Assembly (NCBI RefSeq): GCF_010668805.1
Contig: NZ_WUFT01000005.1
Span: 186,001 to 250,000 of the forward strand
DNA from: Rhizobium phaseoli
GTDB taxonomy: Bacteria; Pseudomonadota; Alphaproteobacteria; Rhizobiales; Rhizobiaceae
Reading direction: 5' to 3'
Length of the DNA stretch: 64,000 nucleotides
Part shown: positions 55,771 through 63,335 of the stretch, piece after piece
Position numbering within the stretch: position 1 is the stretch's first letter
How the letters are laid out: the number at the start of each line of letters is the position of its first letter
Translations under genes and position numbers: made by a program
The notes under the pieces: generated by a model
Database searches by the model: none
What the model was told of the DNA's origin: nothing
What the model saw: only the letters and a program-made list of their open reading frames with translations

Positions 55771-57441
55771 ATGGCGAAACAGGACGAGTTGGTATTCCTG
55801 CCTCTGGGCGGCGTTGGCGAGATCGGCATGAATCTCGCTCTTTATGGCTACGGCCCGCCCGAGCATCGCCAATGGATCATGGTCGATTGCGGCGTTACCT
55901 TTCCCGGCCCCGACCTGCCGGGCGTCGACCTCGTGCTGCCCGATATCCGTTTCCTCGCCGGTGAGCGCAAGAACCTCAAGGCGATCATCATCACCCATGC
56001 CCATGAAGATCATTATGGCGCGCTCGCCGACCTTTGGCCCGGACTCAACGTGCCGGTCTATGCCTCGGGCTTTACCGCCGGTCTGCTCGAAGCCAAGCGC
56101 AATTTCGAAAAGGCCAGGATCGGCGAAGTGCCGGTGACGCCGTTCAAGGCAGGCGACACCATCAATGTCGGCCCCTTCAGCATCGAGGGTGTGGCCGTCA
56201 ACCATTCGATCCCCGAGCCGATGTCGCTGATGATCCGCACGCCGGTCGGCAATGTCATCCACACCGGCGACTGGAAGATCGACCACGAGCCCTCGCTCGG
56301 CCCCCTGACTGATGAGACGCGGTTCCGCCAGCTCGGCGACGAGGGTGTTCTCGCGCTGATGTGCGATTCCACCAACGCGCTGCGTGACGGCGTTTCGCCC
56401 TCCGAAAAGGATGTGTCGGAAAGCCTGCGCAAGATCATCGAAAATGCCGAAGGGCGGGTGGCGATCACCACCTTCTCGTCGAATGTCGGGCGCATCCGCA
56501 CCGTCGCCGAGGCTGCCGAGGCGGCAGGCCGCGAAGTGCTGCTGCTCGGCAGCTCGCTGAAGCGGGTCGTCGACGTCGCCCAGGATATCGGCCTGATGGA
56601 GGGCGTGAAGCCTTTTATCTCCGAGGACGAATATGGCTACATCCCGCGCGATAAGGTCGTCGTCATCCTGACCGGCAGCCAGGGCGAGGCGCGGGCAGCA
56701 CTTGCCAAACTTTCCCGCGACGAGATGCGCAATGTGGCATTTGCGGCCGGCGATATCGTCGTCTTTTCCTCGCGCTCCATTCCCGGCAACGAGAAGGCGA
56801 TCCAGGACATCAAGAACGGCCTCGTCGAGCAGGGTGTGCACATCATCACCGATACCGAAGCGCTGGTTCACGTCTCCGGCCATCCGCGCCGCAACGAATT
56901 GCAGCGGATGTACGAGTGGACGCGGCCGAAGATCGTCGTGCCGGTGCATGGCGAGGCGACGCATCTGACGGCGCACAAGGAGCTTGCCGAGCAATCCGGC
57001 ATTGCCCTGGTGCCGCGCGTGCGCAACGGCGATATTCTGCGGCTGGCGCCGGGTCCCGCCGAGGTGATCGGCCAGGCGCCGCATGGCCGCATCTACAAGG
57101 ACGGTACGCTGATCGGCGATTTCGACGAAATGGGGATCGGCGAGCGCAAGAAGCTTTCCTATGTCGGCCATGTCGCGGTCAGCGTCGTGCTCGACGCCCG
57201 CTATGACATCGTCGGTGATCCCGATCTCGTTGCGATCGGCCTGCCGGTCTACGACGTCGAGGGCGAGGAGATGGAAGATACGCTGTTCGAAGCGGCGATC
57301 AGCGCCATCGAAAGCATTCCGCGCGCCCGTCGCAAGGATATCGACATGCTGCAGGAGGCCGTGCGCCGGGCCATCCGCTCGGCCGCGAACCAGGTCTGGG
57401 GCAAGAAGCCGGTCGTCACCGCCTTCGTCACCAAGATCTGA
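55771..57441 (+). CDS. rnj: Ribonuclease J
   Basis: A 556-residue metallo-beta-lactamase/beta-CASP ribonuclease with 5'-exonuclease and possible endonuclease activity. The zinc ligands are H76-x-H78-x-D80-H81 in ITHAHEDHYGAL. The beta-CASP region contains VLTGSQGEARAALAKL and FSSRSIPGNEKAI, and HVSGHPRRNELQRM is the late motif. The C-terminal domain is shorter than in Firmicutes. In rhizobia, RNase J acts in rRNA maturation and mRNA/sRNA turnover alongside RNase E. It starts 17 bases after birA. Confidence 0.95.
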   Translation: MAKQDELVFLPLGGVGEIGMNLALYGYGPPEHRQWIMVDCGVTFPGPDLPGVDLVLPDIRFLAGERKNLKAIIITHAHEDHYGALADLWPGLNVPVYASGFTAGLLEAKRNFEKARIGEVPVTPFKAGDTINVGPFSIEGVAVNHSIPEPMSLMIRTPVGNVIHTGDWKIDHEPSLGPLTDETRFRQLGDEGVLALMCDSTNALRDGVSPSEKDVSESLRKIIENAEGRVAITTFSSNVGRIRTVAEAAEAAGREVLLLGSSLKRVVDVAQDIGLMEGVKPFISEDEYGYIPRDKVVVILTGSQGEARAALAKLSRDEMRNVAFAAGDIVVFSSRSIPGNEKAIQDIKNGLVEQGVHIITDTEALVHVSGHPRRNELQRMYEWTRPKIVVPVHGEATHLTAHKELAEQSGIALVPRVRNGDILRLAPGPAEVIGQAPHGRIYKDGTLIGDFDEMGIGERKKLSYVGHVAVSVVLDARYDIVGDPDLVAIGLPVYDVEGEEMEDTLFEAAISAIESIPRARRKDIDMLQEAVRRAIRSAANQVWGKKPVVTAFVTKI

Positions 57442-57443
57442 CC

Positions 57444-57848
57444 ATGCTTGGCCGCGTGAACCATGTCGCCATTGCCGTTGCCGATCTGGCCGCGGCAACG
57501 GCCGCCTATCGCGACACGCTGGGCGCTGCCGTATCGCAGCCGCAGGCTCTGCCGGAACACGGCGTCACCGTCGTCTTCGTCGAGTTGCCGAATACCAAAG
57601 TCGAATTGCTGCAACCGCTCGGCGATACTTCGCCGATCGCAGCCTTCCTCGAAAAGAACCCGTCCGGCGGCATGCATCATATCTGCTACGAGGTGGACGA
57701 TATCATTCTCGCCCGTGACCGGTTGGTCGAGGCCGGGGCGAGGGTGCTCGGCGACGGCCAGCCGAAAGCCGGCGCGCATGGCAAGCCGGTGCTGTTTCTG
57801 CATCCCAAGGATTTCTTCGGCACGCTGATCGAACTCGAACAGGCGTGA
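57444..57848 (+). CDS. mce: Methylmalonyl-CoA epimerase
   Basis: A 134-residue VOC-fold enzyme that interconverts (2S)- and (2R)-methylmalonyl-CoA in propionyl-CoA catabolism. The metal ligands lie in LGRVNHVAIAVADL, GGMHHICYEVDDI and LIELEQ. It starts 2 bases after rnj. The linkage of mce downstream of rnj and upstream of a DUF1467 gene and proS is typical of Rhizobiales. Confidence 0.94.
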   Translation: MLGRVNHVAIAVADLAAATAAYRDTLGAAVSQPQALPEHGVTVVFVELPNTKVELLQPLGDTSPIAAFLEKNPSGGMHHICYEVDDIILARDRLVEAGARVLGDGQPKAGAHGKPVLFLHPKDFFGTLIELEQA

Positions 57849-57967
57849 GCCCTGCGGCAGAATGCCTCCGAGGCACTCAAGCGCGTCATCCGCTTTGAGT
57901 TGGCGGCCATTCCGCCGTATAAGGGCACCTAACTCACAGTGACAGAACGTCTGTCGCCGTCCTGCAA

Positions 57968-58070
57968 AGCATGTCGCGCAAAAGTGTGCAGCGGTTTTGC
58001 GGCAACGACATGCGTAAAACAAAGAGCTAAAGCGCAAGGAGCGAATCTGAAAGATCGCGACGCGCTTTAG
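57968..58070 (+). repeat. RIME-like two-palindrome intergenic repeat, copy E
   Basis: AGCATGTCGCGCAAAAGTG...CACGACATGCG-type first palindrome (here GGCAACGACATGCG), spacer TAAAACAAAGAG, then CTAAAGCGCAAGGAGCG...CGCGACGCGCTTTAG. The best-preserved copy in the window. Confidence 0.8.
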
Positions 58071-58092
58071 CGCGACACCACCGGGAACCACA

Positions 58093-58368
58093 ATGCTCCA
58101 GACATTTCTTCAGGGATTTGCCGTCTACTTCATCGTCTGGTGGATGACGCTGTTTGCCGTCCTGCCGATCGGACTGCGCACCCAGGCTGAGGACAATGAT
58201 GTCGTGTTCGGTACCGTTCCGAGCGCGCCCAGTCGGTTTCGTGCCGCCTTCGTCTTTTCGCTGACGACGCTGATTTCGGCTCTGATCTACGGCCTCTGGT
58301 ATGTCTGCGACACCTATTTCGGCTGGGGCTTCGATGCCCTTCCACAACTCGGGCCGAGCTTCTACTAA
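58093..58368 (+). CDS. DUF1467 membrane protein
   Basis: A 91-residue protein with two helices (about 8-27 and 55-75) and the family stretch VDWWMTLFAVLPIGLRTQ-like sequence VWWMTLFAVLPIGLRTQ. DUF1467 proteins are small inner-membrane proteins of alphaproteobacteria with no assigned function. ATG 58093 has GGGA upstream. It is separated from mce by the RIME-like repeat. Confidence 0.88.
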   Translation: MLQTFLQGFAVYFIVWWMTLFAVLPIGLRTQAEDNDVVFGTVPSAPSRFRAAFVFSLTTLISALIYGLWYVCDTYFGWGFDALPQLGPSFY

Positions 58369-58460
58369 GAGCCAGCTTTTGCCCAAACTTTGGGCAGATG
58401 TATATCGTTAAAAAGCGAACTTCGTCACACCAGCGTCATGCGATTGCGGCAAAGAGCTGG

Positions 58461-58489
58461 CGTAACGGAATGAGGATCATTCCGTTACG
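58461..58489. other. Near-perfect 13-bp stem palindrome
   Basis: CGTAACGGAATGA-GGA-TCATTCCGTTACG, arms 58461-58473 and 58477-58489. No T-run follows directly, though ATTTTTAAG occurs 12-20 bases later. It could be a terminator for the DUF1467 gene or an operator. Confidence 0.6.
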
Positions 58490-58529
58490 GAAGTTGCCCG
58501 GATTTTTAAGGTAGGGTGAAGTCGAAAAG

Positions 58530-58676
58530 CCAAAAAAAAACAAGGCTAAATGCCTTGTTTTAAGTATCGCGTGATCTGTAACCGTTACCGGGGCAGCGAC
58601 GAGCGCGCCTAAGATCTGATCCTCCCAAGACTTGACCGCGAGTTTGGCAAGAATTTATCTCTCTTGCCTGTTTTGT
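58530..58676 (-). ncRNA. Candidate trans-encoded sRNA of the alpha-r9 (Smr9C) family
   Basis: The leftward strand can form a stem-loop GGCAAGA/TCTTGCC (about 58644-58668), an internal region with GTAACGGTTAC, and ends in a strong terminator, AAAACAAGGC-ATTTA-GCCTTGTTTT plus a run of nine T (58532-58561). In Sinorhizobium meliloti, as I recall, Smr9C of about 149 nt lies between a hypothetical gene and proS on the opposite strand, the same context as here. A possible -35/-10 pair (ATGACA-N17-TAGCTT) ends near 58682. The 5' end is approximate. Confidence 0.6.
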
Positions 58677-58755
58677 GAGCTAAAGCTAGCTCAAACATTG
58701 GGCTTTGTCATTAGCTTTTTTTGCATTTTTGCTACACTCTAGTAAAATTTTTCTG

Positions 58756-58786
58756 TTGACAAGATTTTCGTTCAAGTCCTTATAAA
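58756..58786 (+). promoter_or_regulatory. Sigma-70-type promoter of proS
   Basis: TTGACA at 58756-58761 and TATAAA at 58781-58786 (spacer 19; TTATAA gives 18). It leaves a leader of about 165 bases before proS in which GATTCCG/CGGAATC can pair around the ribosome site (58917-58957). Confidence 0.65.
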
Positions 58787-58960
58787 CACGCGCTTTTTGA
58801 CGCCCTTCCATTTTTCGGCTGCGAACATGCGCTTCGGGGAGGTTGCCAACGTCCGTTGCGGGTTTCCTTCCTGCCGCGAAGCGGCTATGAACGCTCCCGA
58901 CATTCACCATTGTCTTTCGATTCCGCTTACGGCGGGATCTCAACTGCTTCGGAATCCGCC

Positions 58961-60283
58961 ATGCGTCTGTCCCGCTATTTCATGCCCATCCTCAAGGAAA
59001 ACCCCAAGGAGGCGGAAATCGTCTCCCACCGGCTGATGCTGCGCGCCGGCATGATCCGCCAGCAGTCGCAGGGCATCTATTCCTGGCTGCCGCTCGGCAA
59101 GCGCGTGCTTGACAAGGTCAACGCCATTATCCGCGACGAGCAGAACCGCGCCGGCGCCATCGAGCTGTCGATGCCGACCCTGCAATCGGCCGAACTCTGG
59201 CAGGAGAGCGGCCGCTACGACGCCTACGGCAAGGAGATGCTACGCATCAAGGACCGCCAGGACCGGCCGATGCTCTATGGCCCCACTAACGAGGAGATGG
59301 TGACGGATATTTTCCGCTCCTCCGTCAAGTCCTACAAGGACCTGCCGCTCAATCTCTATCACATTCAGCTGAAGTTCCGCGACGAGATCCGCCCGCGCTT
59401 CGGCACCATGCGCTCGCGCGAATTCATGATGAAGGACGCCTATTCCTTCGATCTGACGCGCGAAGCGGCGGAGCATTCCTACAACAAGATGTTCGCCGCC
59501 TACCTCCGAACGTTCGACCGGCTCGGCCTGCGCGCCATCCCGATGCGCGCCGATACCGGCCCGATCGGCGGCAAGCTCAGCCATGAATTCATCATCCTCG
59601 CCGACACCGGCGAATCCGAGGTATTCTGCCACAAGGATTTCGTCGACTTCGATATTCCCGACGACCGCACCGATTTCGACAGCGTCGAGGGTCTGAAGTC
59701 GATTTTCGACAAATGGACCTCGCTCTATGCGGCGACCTCGGAAATGCACGACGAGGCGGCCTTCAACGCCGTTCCCGAAGGCGACCGCCTTTCGGCGCGC
59801 GGCATCGAGGTCGGCCATATTTTCTATTTCGGCACGAAATATTCCGAGCCGATGGGCGCGAAAGTGCAGGGCCCCGACGGCAAGGAACACTTCGTTCACA
59901 TGGGTTCCTACGGTATCGGCCCGACACGCCTTGTTCCCGCCATCATCGAAGCCTCGCATGACGACAACGGAATCATCTGGCCGGCATCGGTCGCGCCCTT
60001 CGATGTCGTGGTGATCAACATGAAGGCAGGCGATCAAGCCTGCGACGATACCTGCGAGCTGATCTATGCTGCGCTGACCAAGGCCGGCAAGGATGTGCTC
60101 TACGACGATACCGACGACCGGGCCGGCACGAAATTCGCGACCGCCGACCTGATCGGCGTGCCCGTCCAGATCATCGCCGGCCCGCGCGCGGTCGCCAACG
60201 GCGAAGTTGAGGTGAAGGACCGCAAGACCGGCGTCCGCGAAACGATGACCATCGAAGCGGCGATCAACAGGTTCGTGGCTTAA
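58961..60283 (+). CDS. proS: Prolyl-tRNA synthetase (short, alphaproteobacterial type)
   Basis: A 440-residue class II synthetase. Motif 1 region is in [13 protein letters not shown], motif 2 in [25 protein letters not shown] and motif 3 in [16 protein letters not shown]. It lacks the roughly 180-residue INS editing domain present in E. coli ProRS, as is usual for alphaproteobacteria, where a free-standing ProX edits mischarged Ala-tRNA-Pro. ATG 58961 yields [15 protein letters not shown]; the frame is open 35 codons further without family similarity. Confidence 0.97.
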   Translation: MRLSRYFMPILKENPKEAEIVSHRLMLRAGMIRQQSQGIYSWLPLGKRVLDKVNAIIRDEQNRAGAIELSMPTLQSAELWQESGRYDAYGKEMLRIKDRQDRPMLYGPTNEEMVTDIFRSSVKSYKDLPLNLYHIQLKFRDEIRPRFGTMRSREFMMKDAYSFDLTREAAEHSYNKMFAAYLRTFDRLGLRAIPMRADTGPIGGKLSHEFIILADTGESEVFCHKDFVDFDIPDDRTDFDSVEGLKSIFDKWTSLYAATSEMHDEAAFNAVPEGDRLSARGIEVGHIFYFGTKYSEPMGAKVQGPDGKEHFVHMGSYGIGPTRLVPAIIEASHDDNGIIWPASVAPFDVVVINMKAGDQACDDTCELIYAALTKAGKDVLYDDTDDRAGTKFATADLIGVPVQIIAGPRAVANGEVEVKDRKTGVRETMTIEAAINRFVA

Positions 60284-60298
60284 GGAAACGGAGGCGAA

Positions 60299-61603
60299 AT
60301 GGCAGAAGCAGCAGTGGACCGGAGTTCAAAATCCGGCTTGGGTCCGGCTGGCAAGCCATTTTCCACCTTCGAACGCCTCGTGGCGTGGCGCTATCTGCGC
60401 GCTCGCCGCAAGGAGGCCTTTATCTCTGTCATCGCCGGCTTCTCCTTTGTCGGCATCATGCTCGGCGTTGCGACGCTGATCATCGTCATGGCGGTGATGA
60501 ACGGCTTCCGAACCGAGCTCGTCTCGCGCATCCTCGGCATCAACGGCCATATGATCGTCCAGCCGTCCGATGGTCCCTTCACCGATTATCCCGACCTCTC
60601 CAGCAGGCTTGCCGCGGTGCCCGGCGTCAAGATGGCGCTGCCGCTGGTGGAAGGTCAGGTGCTTGCCTCCGCTCAGGCGGGCGGCAGCACCGGTGCGCTG
60701 GTGCGCGGCGCCCGCGCCGAGGACCTGACCAAGCTGAAGACGATCTCTGGCAATATCAAATCAGGCGATATGGTGGGTTTTGCCTCCGGCCAGGGCGTAC
60801 TGATCGGCACCGGCATGGCCACCCAGCTCGGCCTGAACGTCGGCGACCTCATCACCCTGACATCCCCGGATGGTGACATTACTCCCATGGGTGTCAGCCC
60901 GCGCGTCAAGTCCTACAAGATCTCCGGCCTCTTCGAGATCGGCATGTCGGAATATGATTCCTCGATCATCTTCATGCCGCTCGAGGAAGCGCAGCTTTAT
61001 TTCAATGCCGAGGGACTGGTGCAGTCGATCGAGCTTTTCGTCGATCACCCCGACGATATCGACACTCTGAGGCCTAAGGTGGAGGAAGCGGCTGGCCGCC
61101 AGATCAACCTCACCGACTGGCGCCAGCGCAACCAGACCTTCTTCTCGGCGCTGCAGGTCGAGCGTAACGTCATGTTCATGATCCTGACGCTGATCGTGCT
61201 TGTCGCGGCGTTGAACATCATTTCCGGCCTGATCATGCTGGTGAAGGACAAGAGCAGCGATATCGCCATCCTGCGCACGATGGGCGCCAGCGCCGGCGCG
61301 ATCATGCGCATCTTCTTCATGACCGGGGCGGCGATCGGGATCGTCGGCACCGTTGCCGGCGTGCTGCTCGGCGTCCTCGTCTGCGTCAACATCGAATCCA
61401 TCCGTCAGTTTTTCTCCTGGGTTTCAGGCACGGTGATCTTCAATCCGCAGGTCTATTTCCTCAGCCAGCTGCCGGCCGAGATGCAGCTCAGCGAAACCAT
61501 CTCGATCGTCGTCATGGCGCTGACGCTCTCCTTCATCGCGACGATCTTCCCGGCCTGGCGTGCCTCCAGGCTCGATCCTGTGCAGGCCCTGAGATACGAA
61601 TAA
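60299..61603 (+). CDS. Lipoprotein-releasing ABC transporter permease (LolC/LolE family)
   Basis: A 434-residue permease with TM1 at about 40-62, a periplasmic MacB-like domain to about 275, and three C-terminal helices. The N-terminal [20 protein letters not shown] and the late [20 protein letters not shown] are the LolC/E signatures. With LolD (next gene) it detaches outer-membrane lipoproteins for LolA. Alphaproteobacteria carry one LolF-like permease forming a homodimer, so naming it lolC, lolE or lolF is a matter of convention. GGAGG lies 4 bases before ATG 60299. Confidence 0.93.
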   Translation: MAEAAVDRSSKSGLGPAGKPFSTFERLVAWRYLRARRKEAFISVIAGFSFVGIMLGVATLIIVMAVMNGFRTELVSRILGINGHMIVQPSDGPFTDYPDLSSRLAAVPGVKMALPLVEGQVLASAQAGGSTGALVRGARAEDLTKLKTISGNIKSGDMVGFASGQGVLIGTGMATQLGLNVGDLITLTSPDGDITPMGVSPRVKSYKISGLFEIGMSEYDSSIIFMPLEEAQLYFNAEGLVQSIELFVDHPDDIDTLRPKVEEAAGRQINLTDWRQRNQTFFSALQVERNVMFMILTLIVLVAALNIISGLIMLVKDKSSDIAILRTMGASAGAIMRIFFMTGAAIGIVGTVAGVLLGVLVCVNIESIRQFFSWVSGTVIFNPQVYFLSQLPAEMQLSETISIVVMALTLSFIATIFPAWRASRLDPVQALRYE

Positions 61604-61617
61604 GGAATGCCGCCTTC

Positions 61618-62301
61618 ATGAAACGCAACGTCGTTCTCAAGCTTACGGGGGTCGAGCGCCATTACGGGCAACGCGATACGCTGCTCCCGATCCTCAAGGG
61701 TGCGGATTTCTCGCTGTCGAAAGGCGAGATCGTCGCTCTCGTCGCCCCCTCCGGCACCGGCAAGTCGACGCTGCTGCATCTTGCTGGCCTCTTGGAACAT
61801 CCCGATGGCGGTGAAGTCACCATCAACGGCCATGCCTGCGACGGCCTTTCAGACGAAAAACGTACCGCGATCCGCCGCAGCGAGATCGGCTTCGTCTACC
61901 AATTCCATCACCTGCTGCCGGAATTTTCTGCACTCGAGAACATCATGATGCCGCAGCTGATCGCCGGGCTGTCCTGGAAAGAAGCTGGAGAGCGGGCCGG
62001 CCAGCTTCTCGATTATATGCGCATCGGCCATCGTGGCGCTCATCGCCCTGGCGAGCTTTCCGGCGGCGAGCAGCAGCGCGTTGCCATCGCCCGTGCCGTC
62101 GCCAATGCGCCGAGTTTGCTTCTTGCCGATGAGCCGACCGGCAATCTCGACCCCGAAACGGCAAGTTACGTCTTCGACGCGCTGGAGGCGCTGGTGCGCC
62201 AGTCCGGCCTTGCCGCCCTCATCGCCACCCACAATCACGAACTCGCCCGCCGCATGGATCGGCGCGTGACGATCGCCGATGGCAAGGTCGTCGATTTCTA
62301 G
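61618..62301 (+). CDS. lolD: Lipoprotein-releasing system ATP-binding protein
   Basis: A 227-residue ABC ATPase. Walker A is [16 protein letters not shown]-loop [20 protein letters not shown], signature [14 protein letters not shown], and Walker [17 protein letters not shown]. The [12 protein letters not shown] segment is LolD-specific. It begins 14 bases after the permease gene. Confidence 0.96.
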   Translation: MKRNVVLKLTGVERHYGQRDTLLPILKGADFSLSKGEIVALVAPSGTGKSTLLHLAGLLEHPDGGEVTINGHACDGLSDEKRTAIRRSEIGFVYQFHHLLPEFSALENIMMPQLIAGLSWKEAGERAGQLLDYMRIGHRGAHRPGELSGGEQQRVAIARAVANAPSLLLADEPTGNLDPETASYVFDALEALVRQSGLAALIATHNHELARRMDRRVTIADGKVVDF

Positions 62302-62346
62302 TGCATGATACCGAAAATGTGAGCGGTTTTCCGATAACATCATGCT
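62302..62346. repeat. Single RIME-like palindrome
   Basis: GTGCATGATACCGAAAATG...ACATCATGC resembles the first palindrome of the two-part repeat without the second half. It sits between lolD and the convergent DUF5680 gene and may terminate both. Confidence 0.45.
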
Positions 62347-62367
62347 CCAATGTATGTCGGCTTGCGA

Positions 62368-62832
62368 TCAGGGGATGACCAGCCCGCCGCGATAGTCGAG
62401 CATATAAGCTTTCCGGCCGTCGACCATGATGCATTCATGGCCGCTGAACCGCTCGCAACCGCCTTCGCTGCGGTCGAGATAGCGGCCGAACGCATGATCG
62501 AATTCCATTCCGCCGAGAAAGCGCGCCTGCCGATACATGGCTGAAAGTGCCGCCTTGATCACCGTTCCGGCGGCAGCGCCGTCGATGAGATCTGGGGCGA
62601 CGATCCAACCGAAGTAATTCATCGCCCAGACGGGCTCGCCGGCAAACCACACCACCTCCTGTCCGGCGAAATCGGTGCCGCCGAAATAGCTGTCGAGATA
62701 GCGCCAGTCGCCGCGCTCACAGCCGATATCGTGGGCACCCGGCCGGCAGGGTGCGCGCGGCACGCCGCCGCCGACATAGGTCGCAGCCTTCGCCTCCACG
62801 ACGAATTCGTTCAGCATCGCAATGTCGAGCAT
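62368..62832 (-). CDS. DUF5680-type protein with an upstream LexA box
   Basis: A 154-residue soluble protein. The pattern NEFVVEAKAATYVGGG, GDWRYLDSYFGGTDFAGQE, VWAMNYFGWIV and the C-terminal CERFSGHECIMVDGRKAYML matches the DUF5680 family, often found alone or behind an XRE helix-turn-helix; function unknown. GAGGAG precedes ATG 62832. A perfect alphaproteobacterial LexA site (GTTC-TCTTTTT-GTTC read in gene direction) is centred about 57 bases upstream, so it should be induced by DNA damage. Confidence 0.82.
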   Translation of the reverse strand: MLDIAMLNEFVVEAKAATYVGGGVPRAPCRPGAHDIGCERGDWRYLDSYFGGTDFAGQEVVWFAGEPVWAMNYFGWIVAPDLIDGAAAGTVIKAALSAMYRQARFLGGMEFDHAFGRYLDRSEGGCERFSGHECIMVDGRKAYMLDYRGGLVIP

Positions 62833-62881
62833 GTCGTTCTCCTCTCGGCCGGATGCTGGCAAATATGCTGTGGCATGTAAA

Positions 62882-62896
62882 GAACAAAAAGAGAAC
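62882..62896 (-). promoter_or_regulatory. LexA (SOS) box upstream of the DUF5680 gene
   Basis: GAAC-AAAAAGA-GAAC on the plus strand (GTTC-N7-GTTC toward the gene), the exact rhizobial/alphaproteobacterial LexA consensus with the A/T-rich centre typical of strong sites. A possible -35 overlaps it (TTGTTC) with TATTTG 16 bases on. Confidence 0.8.
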
Positions 62897-63074
62897 AAAA
62901 TCTCGGCAAGCGGACTGCCTGGAGAGGAGGTCGGCCGTTTGAGGACCATGTCACGATCTATGGCGGATCGCGAAACAACATGGCTGCCCATCAGATCGCA
63001 TACCCCGGACCCTTACCGAATCGCGCGCCGCGTCTCGGATTTTCCAAACACAAGAAAGAAGGAAAAGATTCCTG

Positions 63075-63104
63075 TTGACAACGGAACAAACATCGAACAA
63101 ATTA
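63075..63104 (+). promoter_or_regulatory. Promoter with embedded LexA (SOS) box before a 28-codon membrane peptide gene
   Basis: TTGACA at 63075-63080 with AAATTA about 18 bases on. GAAC-AAACATC-GAAC (63084-63098) fills the spacer, so bound LexA would block RNA polymerase. Confidence 0.78.
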
Positions 63105-63131
63105 AAAACATAACGAGTAAAGGAGAGCCAA

Positions 63132-63218
63132 ATGACTGACATGATCCGTGATATCGCAGCATTCACCTCCATCGCAATGTTCGTTGCCAGCTTCTCGCTC
63201 ATTGTCATGGCAATCTAA
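63132..63218 (+). CDS. SOS-controlled single-helix membrane peptide (28 residues)
   Basis: A short ORF behind an ideal ribosome site (AAAGGAG, 7 bases before ATG). The N-terminus MTDMIRDIAA is short and charged, followed by one hydrophobic helix of about 17-18 residues to the end (SIAMFVASFSLIVMAI). It has its own promoter with a LexA box and its own stem-loop terminator. Size, topology and control resemble SidA, the 29-residue SOS-induced division inhibitor of Caulobacter that acts on FtsW/FtsN; sequence relatedness cannot be judged here. It lies 117 bases before dnaE. Confidence 0.75.
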   Translation: MTDMIRDIAAFTSIAMFVASFSLIVMAI

Positions 63219-63228
63219 AGTTTTCAGG

Positions 63229-63253
63229 GGACCGCATGGCAATCATGCGGTCC
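63229..63253 (+). terminator. Stem-loop terminator after the 28-codon gene
   Basis: Perfect 10-bp stem GGACCGCATG-GCAAT-CATGCGGTCC, 10 bases after the stop; a weak pyrimidine-rich tail (CTTCTTCT) follows later. Confidence 0.65.
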
Positions 63254-63335
63254 GGACGCGGGACTTCTTCTGGACATCATCGCCCTCTATGCCGACAATG
63301 CGTCCGATTCATTCGGGTGATTGGGAAGGCATGAC

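Noticed and set aside
58686..58943. 85-codon leftward frame over the proS promoter region
   Set aside because: It overlaps the proS promoter and leader, and the product is basic and featureless; the sRNA interpretation of this strand explains the downstream terminator better.
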